From: Cohnella silvisoli
GTDB taxonomy: Bacteria > Bacillota > Bacilli > Paenibacillales > Paenibacillaceae
Reading direction: 5' to 3'
Assembly (NCBI RefSeq): GCF_021190915.1
Contig: NZ_JAIOAP010000025.1
Coordinates: 26,340 to 90,339 of the forward strand
Length of the DNA stretch: 64,000 bases
Positions within the stretch are counted from its first letter, which is position 1; the number at the start of each line of letters is the position of its first letter. The notes beneath the pieces are model-generated. The model was given only the letters and a program-made list of their open reading frames with translations. It did no database searches and was not told the origin of the DNA. Positions 27,335 through 36,431 of the stretch are shown piece after piece. Position numbers and translations under genes: made by a program.

Positions 27335-28012
27335 TTGAGAATTTTAGTAGTGGAAGACGACCGCCCGCTGCTCGACGCGGTGGTGACGGTGCTTAAGGAA
27401 GAAGCGTACCAAGTGGATGAAGCGGATAATGGTTCGGATGGATTGTATTTAGCACAGCAGCGCGTCCATGATCTGATCGTGCTGGACATTATGCTTCCCG
27501 GCATGAACGGCTTGTCGGTTCTTTCCGAGCTGAGGTCGCAAGGGATCATTATGCCCATCCTGCTGCTTACGGCGCGGGACAGCGTGGAAGATCGCGTCAG
27601 AGGACTGGATTCCGGTGCCGACGATTATTTGGTCAAGCCTTTTGCAACACCTGAGCTATTAGCGCGAATCAGGGTATTGTTGCGCCGGCTGTCCCTAGGT
27701 GCTCCGGACGGAGAGCTCCATTATGGACAACTCACCGTGAAATGCCAATCCATGGAGGGGTATGCAAAAGGCGGACCTCTCAAGCTTACGTTGAAAGAGT
27801 ATGAGCTAATGGAGTACTTTCTGCTAAACCGGGAGCAGATACTGACGAAAGGACAGCTGCTTGACCGGGTGTGGGGAATCGACTCGGAAGCGGGATTGGG
27901 CGTCGTGGACGTCTATGTCCATTATTTGCGTAAAAAATTGGCGCCTTCCGATTGCGACCGTTATATCCATACCATCCGCGGAGTCGGTTACATGCTGAAG
28001 GAGAAAAGCTGA
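27335..28012 (+). CDS. OmpR/PhoB-family response regulator
   Basis: A 225-residue regulator: receiver with Glu7/Asp8/Asp9, phospho-acceptor Asp51 in VLDIMLPGMNG and Lys of VKPF, followed by a C-terminal winged helix (about 125-222) with LTLKEYELMEYFLLN and VVDVYVHYLRKKL. It starts at TTG 27335, preceded by AAGGGGCAG. It overlaps the kinase start by one base (TGATG). Its target may be the ABC/sigma operon beyond the repeat array, since nothing else nearby needs a regulator; that is inference. Confidence 0.92.
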   Translation: MRILVVEDDRPLLDAVVTVLKEEAYQVDEADNGSDGLYLAQQRVHDLIVLDIMLPGMNGLSVLSELRSQGIIMPILLLTARDSVEDRVRGLDSGADDYLVKPFATPELLARIRVLLRRLSLGAPDGELHYGQLTVKCQSMEGYAKGGPLKLTLKEYELMEYFLLNREQILTKGQLLDRVWGIDSEAGLGVVDVYVHYLRKKLAPSDCDRYIHTIRGVGYMLKEKS

Positions 28013-29319
28013 TGTTTAATCGTAGTCGTATCCAATTGACGATCCGCAACGCCGCCGTTCTGTCAGTCATTCTAATCTCGTTGAATTTATTCGTTTTCAT
28101 CATTATGAAGAAGATGCTCTTTGAGCAAATCGACCTATCTATCACAAGCATGAGAGACAATATTTCGGTGTCTGTTTCCTCTCAGGCAGTTCCTTCTCTG
28201 GACGTTCCTTCTCTGGCGATTCCCGCACAGAAAGCATTCCTGTTTCGCGTAGGTAAGATGGATCGGCCGATTATCCAATTGTATTGGACAAAGGATGATC
28301 AGCCGGTTCCTATGCCGGGGAGCACGGAATTTAGCGAGGAACATCTTAAGCAGCTCCAACCGAAACTTTTCGGTTCTTCTCCGCAGACCGTGAAGATAAG
28401 CGATCAGTATTTCCGAGTGCTGAATGTGTATAACCCGGACATCGTCGGGGGGCTGATCGGCGCAGACGGAACCTCATACAAAATCTCAACGCAGCAGTTG
28501 CTTAGCAACGTCTCCGCGGAAATCGGCATGCTCCACCGATTACGCGATATTTTGCTGATCGGCGGCAGCTTGGGGCTTATCGTCGCCGTTGCAGCTGGCT
28601 ATTATTTGGCGAATAGAGCTCTTATCCCGATCCGGCTCTCTCTAGAGAAGCAGCAGCAGTTCGTCTCGGACGCCTCCCATGAACTGCGTACTCCGCTATC
28701 CGTCATCCAAGCTCATACGGAGCTGTTGCTGCGTCATCCCGATCATACGATCGAGCAGGACAGCAAACATATTTCCAACGTGTTGCAGGAAGCACGGCGG
28801 ATGAGCAAGCTAGTCGGCGGACTGCTGACATTGGCTAGATCGGATTCGAATCAACTCGAGTTGGAGCTAAAACCGGTTCAGTTCGACCGGATTGTCCAGG
28901 AAAGCGTGAATAAGATGCAGATGCTGGCGGAAGTCAAGGACATCATTCTGCATTGCGGGATAGACTCGCCTGTCCCCATGGTTGCGGACGAAGAGCGCCT
29001 TCACCAACTGCTCGTGACCGTACTCGACAATGCGATCAAATATACGCCGGAGGGCGGCGTTGTCCGCGTTGTTTGCCGAAAATACACTCACTCCGTCCAT
29101 CTTGAAGTAGAGGATACCGGAATAGGCATCTCGCCTGACAATTTGCCTCATGTGTTCGATCGGTTCTACCGCGGCGACAAAGCCCGAACGCGGCAAGAAG
29201 GCGGTACCGGTCTGGGCCTAGCCATTGCCAAATGGATCGTTGAGCGTCATGGAGGCAAAATCCGGCTGGAAAGCAAGCTTTCAACCGGTACGCGTGTTTA
29301 TATTACATTGCCTTTGTAG
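28012..29319 (+). CDS. Sensor histidine kinase partner of the OmpR-type regulator
   Basis: About 435 residues from ATG 28012, which overlaps the regulator's TGA. It has a membrane helix near 15-35, an extracellular sensor that begins with a short SLDVPSLAIPAQ repeat (about 60-70), a second helix (about 180-205), then HisKA with SHELRTPLSVIQ (His near 222), N-box VLDNAIKYTP, DTGIGISPDNLPHVFDRFYRG and GGTGLGLAIAKWIVERHGG. It is a typical class I kinase. A terminator follows directly, then the tandem repeat array. Confidence 0.92.
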   Translation: MFNRSRIQLTIRNAAVLSVILISLNLFVFIIMKKMLFEQIDLSITSMRDNISVSVSSQAVPSLDVPSLAIPAQKAFLFRVGKMDRPIIQLYWTKDDQPVPMPGSTEFSEEHLKQLQPKLFGSSPQTVKISDQYFRVLNVYNPDIVGGLIGADGTSYKISTQQLLSNVSAEIGMLHRLRDILLIGGSLGLIVAVAAGYYLANRALIPIRLSLEKQQQFVSDASHELRTPLSVIQAHTELLLRHPDHTIEQDSKHISNVLQEARRMSKLVGGLLTLARSDSNQLELELKPVQFDRIVQESVNKMQMLAEVKDIILHCGIDSPVPMVADEERLHQLLVTVLDNAIKYTPEGGVVRVVCRKYTHSVHLEVEDTGIGISPDNLPHVFDRFYRGDKARTRQEGGTGLGLAIAKWIVERHGGKIRLESKLSTGTRVYITLPL

Positions 29320-29344
29320 TAAAGGATTTGTCAATGTTAACCGG

Positions 29345-29380
29345 AAAACCTCCGACCTCTCGACGAGACGGAGGTTTTTT
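29345..29380 (+). terminator. Rho-independent terminator of the two-component operon
   Basis: AAACCTCCG (29346-29354) pairs with CGGAGGTTT (29369-29377) and the 3' arm ends in TTTTTT. Confidence 0.85.
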
Positions 29381-29387
29381 AATCCGC

Positions 29388-30305
29388 ACCCGAGTTAATC
29401 GGATTTTTCGAGTAATTCTCTGCCGCAGCCCCTTGCCACACCCGAGTTAATCGGATTTTTCGAGTAATTCTCTGCCGCAGCCCCTTGCCGCACCCGAGTT
29501 AATCGGATTTTTCGAGTAATTCCCTGCCGTCGCCCCTTGCCACACCCGAGTTAATCGGATTTTTCGAGTAATTCCCTGCTGCAGCCTCTTGCCACACCTA
29601 AGTTAATCGGATTTTTCGAGTAATTCCCTGCTGCCGCCCCTTGCCGCACCGAGTTAATCGGATTTTTCGAGTAATTCTCTGCCGCAGCCCCTTATCGCAC
29701 CCGAGTTAACAGGATTTTCCGAGTAATTCCCTGCCACAGCCCCTTGCCGCACCCGAGTTAACAGGATTTTTCGAGTAATTCCCTGCTGCAGCCCCTTGCC
29801 ACACCTGAGTTAATCGGATTTTTCGAGTAATTCCCTGCCGCCGCCCCTTACCGCACCCGAGTTAATCGGATTTTTCGAGTAATTCCCTGCCGCAGCCCCT
29901 TGCCGCACCGAGTTAATCGGATTTTTCGAGTAATTCCCTGCCGCAGCCCCTCACCCGAGTTAATCGGTTTTTTCGAGTAATTCCCTGCCGAAGCCCCTTG
30001 CCACACCTGAGTTAATCGGATTTTTCGAGTAATTCCCAGCCGTCGCCCCTTGCCGCCCCCGAGTTAATCGGATTTTTCGAGTAATTCCCTGCTGCAGCCC
30101 CTTACCGCACCCGAGTTAATCGGATTTTTCGAGTAATTCTCTGCCGTAGCCCCTTGCCACACCCGAGTTAATCGGATTTTTCGAGTAATTCCCTGCCGCA
30201 GCCCCTTACCGCACCGAGTTAATCGGATTTTTCGAGTAATTCTCTGCCGCAGCCCGCTACCGCACCCGAGTTAATCGGATTTTTCGAGTAATTCCCTGCT
30301 GCAGC
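29388..30305. repeat. Array of 18 tandem repeats, unit 51-52 bp, non-coding
   Basis: The unit starts with a well conserved core (CCGAGTTAATCGG, ATTTTTCGAGTAATTC) of about 29 bp, followed by a somewhat variable GC-rich part (CTGCCGCAGCCCCTTGCCGCA). Copies begin at about 29392, 29444, 29496, 29548, 29600, 29651, 29703, 29755, 29807, 29859, 29910, 29957, 30009, 30061, 30113, 30165, 30216 and 30268. One unit is 5 bp short (29910 to 29957). Copies differ by a few substitutions (TAATCGG or TAACAGG; CTCTG or CCCTG). The period is not a multiple of three and no long frame runs through it, so it is not coding. Within the core, CCGA and TCGG can pair around GTTAA, and CGAGTTAAT/CGAGTAATT form a direct half-repeat. 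It fills the gap between a two-component operon and the ABC/sigma operon. Confidence 0.95.
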
Positions 30306-30420
30306 TTTTTTTATTCTCTTTTCAGTATCTCTTAAGCTAACGTTCAGCTTCTCTAACCGATTTCTAAGAATCCGCAACCATACTTGGCAATGTATCAATT
30401 AAAAGTAGAGGGTGATAGAA

Positions 30421-31911
30421 GTGTTAAACAAATTGGGGAAGAAATCGGGTTTGCTGATATGGGCGCTCGCATTGGCGGTTGCGTTGTCGGCCTGTACGTC
30501 GTCGGGCGGCAAAGATAAGTCGGGATTAAACAGTTTAGACAGGGAGGATAAGGGATCGTTAAAGGTTGCCTATTTTAACGAAGAGGCCTTTTACATGCAG
30601 TATGGCAACGCTTTTCAGGCGATGTTTCCCAATATTCAATTGGAAGTTATCTCGACGGAATCCGTATTCAATGCGGAGGTCCCGGTGGCTGAGATGGAGA
30701 AGCTTGTCAAGGAGCAGCAGCCGGACGCATTGTACTTGACGGAAGAACAATATGCGGAACTGGCCGGCAAAGGCTTGCTATACGATCTGGATGCCGTCGT
30801 TAAACAGGACGAGTTCGATCTGGATAGCTTTCATCCTTCCGTCATCGAACTGCTCAAAGCGCGCGGGGCAGGCAAGCTGTACGGCCTCAGCCCGAGTTTC
30901 TCTACTCAGGCGCTCTATTATAACAAAGACATGTTCGATAAATATGGCATTCCTTACCCTACGGACGGGATGAGTTGGGAAGAAGTCATGCAGTTGGCGG
31001 CGAGATTCCCCGTGAAGAAAGACGGAGACGACGCGTTGCTCGGTTTGTCTCAGTCCACCCAGACGACGAATCCGTTTGATCTCATACGTGCGATCGGCGA
31101 GGCGAAAGGGCTGACGTATGCGGATGCGGATGCCGGGACGGTATCGATCGAGTCGCCGGAGTGGAAGTCGATCTTCCAATCGGTTATCGACGGGTATAAG
31201 TCAGGCAGCATCTCGATGCCGTCGGATAGCGGAGGCGGCGCGGGCGGAGGCGTGATGCGCAGTATGGGCGGCAAAATGGCGATCACTTTCGGCCCGGATT
31301 CAATGAAATTCATGTCTGGTAAGGCGGCGATGACGATTGACGGCTCAATGCTCATGAACATGTTGGGAATGGAAAAGAAAATGGGTTCAGCGGGTGCCAT
31401 AAGTTCCGAGAAAAGTACATCAAGCTCCTCCGCAGGCGGAAAACCGATGAAAAGTCCGTTCAAAAATATCAATTGGGATGTCGTGACCGTTCCCGTAGAT
31501 CCGTCCCAACCTGACGTCACAGGCAGCATGAGCCTGAACAGCGTGTTCTCGATCAACGCTTCGTCGGAAAACTTGTCCGCGGCATGGGAGTTTCTGAAAT
31601 ATGTCAACGGAGAGCAACTGGCGAAAACAAGCACGAAGTCGTCTCCTGAGCTATCGGCTAGAACCGCATTCAAAAATGACGCGGACGGGAAAAACATCGA
31701 CGCCTTCTACAAGCTTAAAGCGAATTCGCAAACGTTGCTCCAAACGTTGCCGGAAGGCTTTGCGGATGACTTCTCGAAGCTTGCTGGCGAACGAATCAAG
31801 CAGGTCGTTACAGGGTCGACAACGCTAGACGAAGCTCTTAAGCAAATCCAGACGAAAGGACAGCTTTTGTTGACGGAAGCGAGCGCGAAAGCGAAGGCGG
31901 GGCAGGAATAA
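30421..31911 (+). CDS. Extracellular solute-binding-like lipoprotein at the head of an ABC/sigma operon
   Basis: About 496 residues. GTG 30421 is preferred over GTG 30412 because GAGGGTGAT (30408-30416) is then properly spaced. A lipoprotein signal with lipobox LSAC (Cys near residue 25) precedes a family 1 binding-protein fold: LKVAYFNEEAFYMQYGNAFQAMFP, PDALYLTEEQYAELAGKGLLYDL, ALYYNKDMFDKYGIPYP and a C-terminal lobe. An unusual insertion (about 265-345) is rich in Gly, Ser, Met and Lys. The genes that follow encode a MacAB-like exporter rather than import permeases, so this protein may act as an extracytoplasmic sensor or substrate-capturing subunit. Its stop overlaps the next start by one base (TAATG). 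Confidence 0.85.
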   Translation: MLNKLGKKSGLLIWALALAVALSACTSSGGKDKSGLNSLDREDKGSLKVAYFNEEAFYMQYGNAFQAMFPNIQLEVISTESVFNAEVPVAEMEKLVKEQQPDALYLTEEQYAELAGKGLLYDLDAVVKQDEFDLDSFHPSVIELLKARGAGKLYGLSPSFSTQALYYNKDMFDKYGIPYPTDGMSWEEVMQLAARFPVKKDGDDALLGLSQSTQTTNPFDLIRAIGEAKGLTYADADAGTVSIESPEWKSIFQSVIDGYKSGSISMPSDSGGGAGGGVMRSMGGKMAITFGPDSMKFMSGKAAMTIDGSMLMNMLGMEKKMGSAGAISSEKSTSSSSAGGKPMKSPFKNINWDVVTVPVDPSQPDVTGSMSLNSVFSINASSENLSAAWEFLKYVNGEQLAKTSTKSSPELSARTAFKNDADGKNIDAFYKLKANSQTLLQTLPEGFADDFSKLAGERIKQVVTGSTTLDEALKQIQTKGQLLLTEASAKAKAGQE

Positions 31912-32603
31912 TGACGGTTGCAAAGGAGGAGCCGCTCCTCGAGGTTCGAAGTATTCGCAAAAGCTTCCGGTCGGGCAATCGGCAAGTCGACGTGCTCAAA
32001 GGCATCGAAATGTCGGTGGCGGCCGGCCGGCTTACGATGCTCCGAGGACGATCGGGCTCGGGTAAGACGACGCTGCTTAATCTGCTGGGCGGGCTAGATC
32101 GCCCCTCGGACGGTGAAGTGTTGTTTCGGGGACGTCCTCTTCATCAGTGGAGCGACAAACGGCTGACCGTCGTGAGGCGGAAGGAAATCGGGTTTATTTT
32201 CCAATCGTTCGCGCTCCTTCCGCTGCTTACGGCTTGGGAGAACGTCGAACTGAGCTTGCGCATGGCGGGCGTCCCCCGAACGGAATGGAAGGAACGAGTC
32301 GCACGCTGCTTGGAACTAGTGGGTTTGACGAAACGGGCGAATCATCGTCCGTCCGAGTTGTCCGGAGGGGAGCAACAGCGGGTAGCGATCGCTAAGTCGA
32401 TCGCCCACCGACCGCTGCTGCTTCTGGCGGACGAGCCAACGGCCGAGCTTGATACGCTCATGGCGGCGCGGATTATCGCGGTATTCCGCGATATCGTGGA
32501 AGCGGAAGGAATCGCGATCTGCATGACCACGCATGATTCTACTTTATGGGGGGCGGCGGATGTTGTCTATCAAATGGTCGATGGCCGAATCGTTCCGGAA
32601 TAG
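31911..32603 (+). CDS. ABC transporter ATPase, MacB/LolD-like
   Basis: A 230-residue ATPase with Walker A GRSGSGKTT, Q-loop FIFQSFALLP, signature LSGGEQQRVAIAKSI, Walker B LLLLADEPTAELD and the H-loop TTHD. The sequence is of the LolD/MacB/FtsE group that powers FtsX-type permeases. The next gene starts inside its 3' end, so the two are translationally coupled. It is one of two ATPases in the operon; it and the second one could form a heterodimer on the single large permease. Confidence 0.92.
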   Translation: MTVAKEEPLLEVRSIRKSFRSGNRQVDVLKGIEMSVAAGRLTMLRGRSGSGKTTLLNLLGGLDRPSDGEVLFRGRPLHQWSDKRLTVVRRKEIGFIFQSFALLPLLTAWENVELSLRMAGVPRTEWKERVARCLELVGLTKRANHRPSELSGGEQQRVAIAKSIAHRPLLLLADEPTAELDTLMAARIIAVFRDIVEAEGIAICMTTHDSTLWGAADVVYQMVDGRIVPE

Positions 32604-33615
32604 AGGAAAGGGCCCAACCAGGCTGCTTATCGCGGCGGTATGCCTGTCGCTATTGGCGGGCTGCTCTCTATTGCCTCAGGAAGAAGACTTGGAGAAGCCG
32701 CCGACGATTAGAGCTCCGAAAATTTCGCAGAAGCCGGAATACCCGGTTAAGCGCGGAACTTTAGAGGTTATGGTGAGCGGATCCGGGAAGTTGATGTCGG
32801 AGAAAGAGGAGAATCTGTTCTTTACCGAAGACAATCGCCGAATTGTCGACGTTCTCGTGAAAGCCGGAGACAAAGTGAAGAAGGGCCAAGTGTTGGCCGA
32901 GCTCGATACGGGCGATACCGAGAACCAGATTCTCCGCAAGGAAATCGAGGTGGAGAAAGCCGAGCTCGATCTGAAAGACGCGATGCGAGACGTTTCGGAG
33001 GATCGTGAGATTCTACTCCGTAAGCAGCAGCTCGACTATAAGCTGTTGAAGGAAGATCTAGCGGAATTGCGAGCCAAGTTGCAAGGCTCGAAGCTTCTCG
33101 CTCCTTATGCTGGAACGATCGTAAGCTTCACGGCGGAGGTAGGCGATATCTCGAAAGCCTATGATAAAATCGGTCAGATCGCCGATATGGATTCGCTCGT
33201 CGTCGCCGTTCAGATCGGTTCGAGCGACTTGGAGAATATCGCTCCGGGCATGGATGCCTTGGTTAGCATTAACACGGCGGGGGATCTTGCGGGAACGGTA
33301 AGAAGGCTCCCGGTCGACACGACCCAGACAGAGGATGATTCGCTCGATTCGTATACGCTGATCGACGTGAAGAAGCTGCCTGCCAAAGTGCAGCACGGGA
33401 CCCCTCTGTCCGCATCCGTCATCGTCGAGAAGCGGGAGAACGTACTCTCTATTCCCGTCGCGGCGCTTCGGAAGCAGAACAGCCGCAACTACGTTCTCGT
33501 ATCGAATGCCGACGGCAGCAAGGGCGAAGTAGACGTTGAAGTCGGCGTGCAAACGACGACGGACGTAGAAATCATCAAAGGGCTCCAGGAAGGCCAGAAG
33601 GTCGTGGGGAAATAA
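32560..33615 (+). CDS. Membrane-fusion/efflux adaptor lipoprotein (HlyD/MacA-like)
   Basis: About 351 residues. ATG 32560 lies after a G-rich stretch; ATG 32533 and ATG 32581 are alternatives and all overlap the preceding ATPase gene. The N-terminus has a signal with lipobox LLAGC. A short barrel/lipoyl half motif (VDVLVKAGDKVKKGQVLAELDTGD, about 80-105), a coiled-coil hairpin (about 110-160), the second lipoyl half LLAPYAGTIVSFTAEVGD and a beta-barrel region follow, as in MacA/HlyD adaptors. In Gram-positives such lipoproteins work with FtsX-type permeases to move peptides or lipids. Its stop overlaps the permease start by one base. Confidence 0.88.
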   Translation: MLSIKWSMAESFRNRGKGPTRLLIAAVCLSLLAGCSLLPQEEDLEKPPTIRAPKISQKPEYPVKRGTLEVMVSGSGKLMSEKEENLFFTEDNRRIVDVLVKAGDKVKKGQVLAELDTGDTENQILRKEIEVEKAELDLKDAMRDVSEDREILLRKQQLDYKLLKEDLAELRAKLQGSKLLAPYAGTIVSFTAEVGDISKAYDKIGQIADMDSLVVAVQIGSSDLENIAPGMDALVSINTAGDLAGTVRRLPVDTTQTEDDSLDSYTLIDVKKLPAKVQHGTPLSASVIVEKRENVLSIPVAALRKQNSRNYVLVSNADGSKGEVDVEVGVQTTTDVEIIKGLQEGQKVVGK

Positions 33616-36404
33616 TGCGGATCATCGTCTATCTTCTCTTGAAAATGTGGCAAAACCGCTGGTTTACGCTTAGCACTTTGCTCGGGCTGACAGTAGCGGC
33701 AGCGTTCGCGATGAGCATTCCGATGTATGCCGACGGTACGCTTAAACGGCTAGTGGCTAAGTCGCTTCAAGAGGAGACGAAAGGTCTTCCCGCGGCATCC
33801 CTTTATATGAAATATCAGTCGGCGGGGGGTGAGGAAACGGATTTGGAAGGGCTTGCGGAGACGGAGCGTTGGGTGAGCGAGGAGCTTCCCGGACGCATCG
33901 GTTTCCCGGTTGACGCTTTCTCAAGCCGTATGAATCTGTCGCCATCCACCGTACGTCCAACGCAAGCAAGCGCCGGCGGCTCTAATCGGTTAGCCCGCAT
34001 GGAGCTGGCGGTTCAGAGCGGTATATCCGAACGGATCGACATTACGGCAGGGAAAATGCCCCGGGACGGCATTCAAAACGGAGTCGTCGAAGCTATTGTG
34101 CTGAACGAGACGCTGAGCCGTTACGGGTGGAAGATCGGCGATGTCTTTTACTACGATTCGAAAAATACGGATGGGAAATCGAAGCGGCTGACCGTGCGTA
34201 TTACCGGAGCTTTCAAGCTGAAAGACGAATCGGATTTGAGCTGGGCGGTTGACGGCAAAGAAAAATTAGCCGCCACTTTGCTCGTTAGCCGCACGACGAT
34301 GACTGACGCTTTACTTAAGACTAACCGTCTCGTACTGGATTCAGCCGGTTGGTTCTATGCATTCGATCTGAAGGACATTCGGATCAGCGATCTGTCGCCT
34401 CTCATCGGCGAATTGCAGCGGCTGGAGATCAATTTGAACCAGAAGCTCGAGAACACGAAAGTTAACTTGACGTTCATCGACATGCTGCACGAATTCAATC
34501 GGCAGAGCCTCTTGCTGCAGGCGATGCTGTTCGCGCTTGCTGCCCCGGTGCTGGCAATGGTTTTGTATTTCATTACGCTCAATGCCAAGCAATCTCTTGA
34601 CCGACAGAGAGGTGACATCTCCGTGCTCCACAGCCGGGGAGCCAGTCCTCGGCAAATCACGGCGCTGTATGCGATCGAAGCCGCGTTGCTCGGAGGCGCG
34701 GCCTTGCTGATCGGCCTTACTTTGGCCTGGTTCATGGCGAAGACGATCGGTTCTTCCAGCGGATTCCTCTCCTTCGTCGGCCGCAAGTCGATCCCGGTCG
34801 GGTGGAACAGTGCCGCCTGGTTGTTCGGCGCCATTGCGACCGTGTGCGCCGTAGTCGCCACCACGGCGCCGATCCGTACCTATGCTGCTGCCTCAATTGT
34901 CGAGCATACGCAGCAGCGGGCTCGCCATGACAGGCCGCCGATCTGGCAGCGGCTTTACTTGGATGTTGCGTTGCTGGCGGCAGCGGCCGCCGGATGGTAC
35001 ATGCTGGATAACGACTTGATCGCCTCTATCAGCCAAGGCGGAAGCACGGAACAGATTCAACCGGTTATTTTCGTCATCCCGGCGCTGTTCGTATTCGCCG
35101 CGGGATTGCTATGTCTGCGATTGTTCCCGCTGCTGCTTCGTTCCTGGAACGCGCTGACGAAAAACCGCATGCCGGTCACGATGTATCTCACCTTGACGCA
35201 GCTGCAGCGTTCTGCCGTCACTTTTTATCCTCTCATGATCTTGCTGATTCTTACGATCGGGCTTGGGGTTTACAATGCATCAGCTGCCCGAACGATGGAT
35301 GTGAATGCTTCGGACCGCACGAAATATCAGTATGGAAGCGATGTCGTGCTGAAGGCGGCGTGGGAGGGCGTTCAAGACGAGGACGACGAGAACAAAATCT
35401 ATTATAATGAACCGTCCTTCGGGGCTTACTCGAAATTGGATGGGGTACAATCGGCCACTCGAGTGTTGAAGGCGACCGGCAAAGTCGAGATCAGCGGCAA
35501 GTCGGCAGGCACCGGGCAGGTCATCGGTATAGACAATGTCGATTTTGCCAAGACGGCGTGGTTTCGCGAGGATTTGTATCCGATACATCCCAATTACTAC
35601 CTCGATGCGCTTGGCACAACCGAGCAAGCGGTGCTCATATCAGACGAATTCGCCAAACGTTACGGGCTGAAGGAAGGCGATCCGCTGCGGATGACGATCG
35701 GATACGATAACGAGCCGGTAGATTTGGTCGTCGTTGGCATCGTACCGTATTGGCCCAGCCTGTATCCGGATGAAGCGCCTTTCTTCGTGGTTAATCTGGA
35801 TTATCTGAATCAGCAGATCGGGAAAATTCCCTATGAAGTTTGGTTAAACATGGAAGACGGCGCAAAGCTCGCGCCGGTGCTCGATACATTGGCGGAGCGC
35901 GACATTGCTATCACCCAAGCGGAGGATGCTCGCGGGAAACTTGCCGAAATGCGCAATCAACCTACGCAAGGCGGGGTCTTCGGCATTCTGAGCCTCGGAT
36001 TTCTCATCTCGCTGCTCGTCTCGCTGCTCGGATATTTGATTTTCTGGTTTTTCACCCTGTCTCGTCGAGTAGCCCAGCTCGGTATCTTGAGAGCAATGGG
36101 GCTCTCGCGCGGACAACTGACCGGCATGCTTCTGCTTGAGCAGCTGTTCACGACCGGCTTGTCGGTCGTCGCGGGAATCGGGCTAGGCACGATCGCGAGC
36201 CGCCTGTTCCTGCCGTTCCTGCAGGGCGGAAGCATCGAAGGGACGCGGCAAGTACCGCCGTTCCGGATTGTGTTCGAGGCGGAGGATACGCTCAAGCTGT
36301 ACATCGCTACAGGTATTATGCTCGCGTCCGGTGCGTGCCTGCTTGTCCTGCAGCTGAGGCGTCTGCGCATCTCGCAAGCCGTTAAGCTAGGTGAAGAACG
36401 ATAA
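33615..36404 (+). CDS. Large FtsX/MacB-type ABC permease
   Basis: A 929-residue membrane protein. It has an N-terminal helix (LTVAAAFAMSIPMYADGTL), a large extracellular domain, a first FtsX-type membrane block (about 295-430, with LHSRGASPRQITALYAIEAALLGG), additional helices near 450-560, a second extracellular domain (about 560-780), and a second FtsX block near the C-terminus (about 790-920, with LGILRAMGLSRGQLTGMLLLEQ). The duplicated layout matches LolCE-like/ABC3 permeases where one polypeptide contains both halves. It is likely an exporter or mechanotransmission unit for peptides or envelope components. Substrate unknown. Confidence 0.9.
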   Translation: MRIIVYLLLKMWQNRWFTLSTLLGLTVAAAFAMSIPMYADGTLKRLVAKSLQEETKGLPAASLYMKYQSAGGEETDLEGLAETERWVSEELPGRIGFPVDAFSSRMNLSPSTVRPTQASAGGSNRLARMELAVQSGISERIDITAGKMPRDGIQNGVVEAIVLNETLSRYGWKIGDVFYYDSKNTDGKSKRLTVRITGAFKLKDESDLSWAVDGKEKLAATLLVSRTTMTDALLKTNRLVLDSAGWFYAFDLKDIRISDLSPLIGELQRLEINLNQKLENTKVNLTFIDMLHEFNRQSLLLQAMLFALAAPVLAMVLYFITLNAKQSLDRQRGDISVLHSRGASPRQITALYAIEAALLGGAALLIGLTLAWFMAKTIGSSSGFLSFVGRKSIPVGWNSAAWLFGAIATVCAVVATTAPIRTYAAASIVEHTQQRARHDRPPIWQRLYLDVALLAAAAAGWYMLDNDLIASISQGGSTEQIQPVIFVIPALFVFAAGLLCLRLFPLLLRSWNALTKNRMPVTMYLTLTQLQRSAVTFYPLMILLILTIGLGVYNASAARTMDVNASDRTKYQYGSDVVLKAAWEGVQDEDDENKIYYNEPSFGAYSKLDGVQSATRVLKATGKVEISGKSAGTGQVIGIDNVDFAKTAWFREDLYPIHPNYYLDALGTTEQAVLISDEFAKRYGLKEGDPLRMTIGYDNEPVDLVVVGIVPYWPSLYPDEAPFFVVNLDYLNQQIGKIPYEVWLNMEDGAKLAPVLDTLAERDIAITQAEDARGKLAEMRNQPTQGGVFGILSLGFLISLLVSLLGYLIFWFFTLSRRVAQLGILRAMGLSRGQLTGMLLLEQLFTTGLSVVAGIGLGTIASRLFLPFLQGGSIEGTRQVPPFRIVFEAEDTLKLYIATGIMLASGACLLVLQLRRLRISQAVKLGEER

Positions 36405-36431
36405 GAAAAAGGTGGAGAAGGAGGCCCTGCG

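Noticed and set aside
29388..30305. Tandem array as a CRISPR locus
   Set aside because: The 'spacers' between the 29-bp cores are nearly identical to each other, the unit length is uniform, and no cas genes are present.
29388..30305. Tandem array as a coding repeat protein
   Set aside because: The period of 51-52 bp with one 47-bp unit breaks every reading frame; no long frame runs through it.
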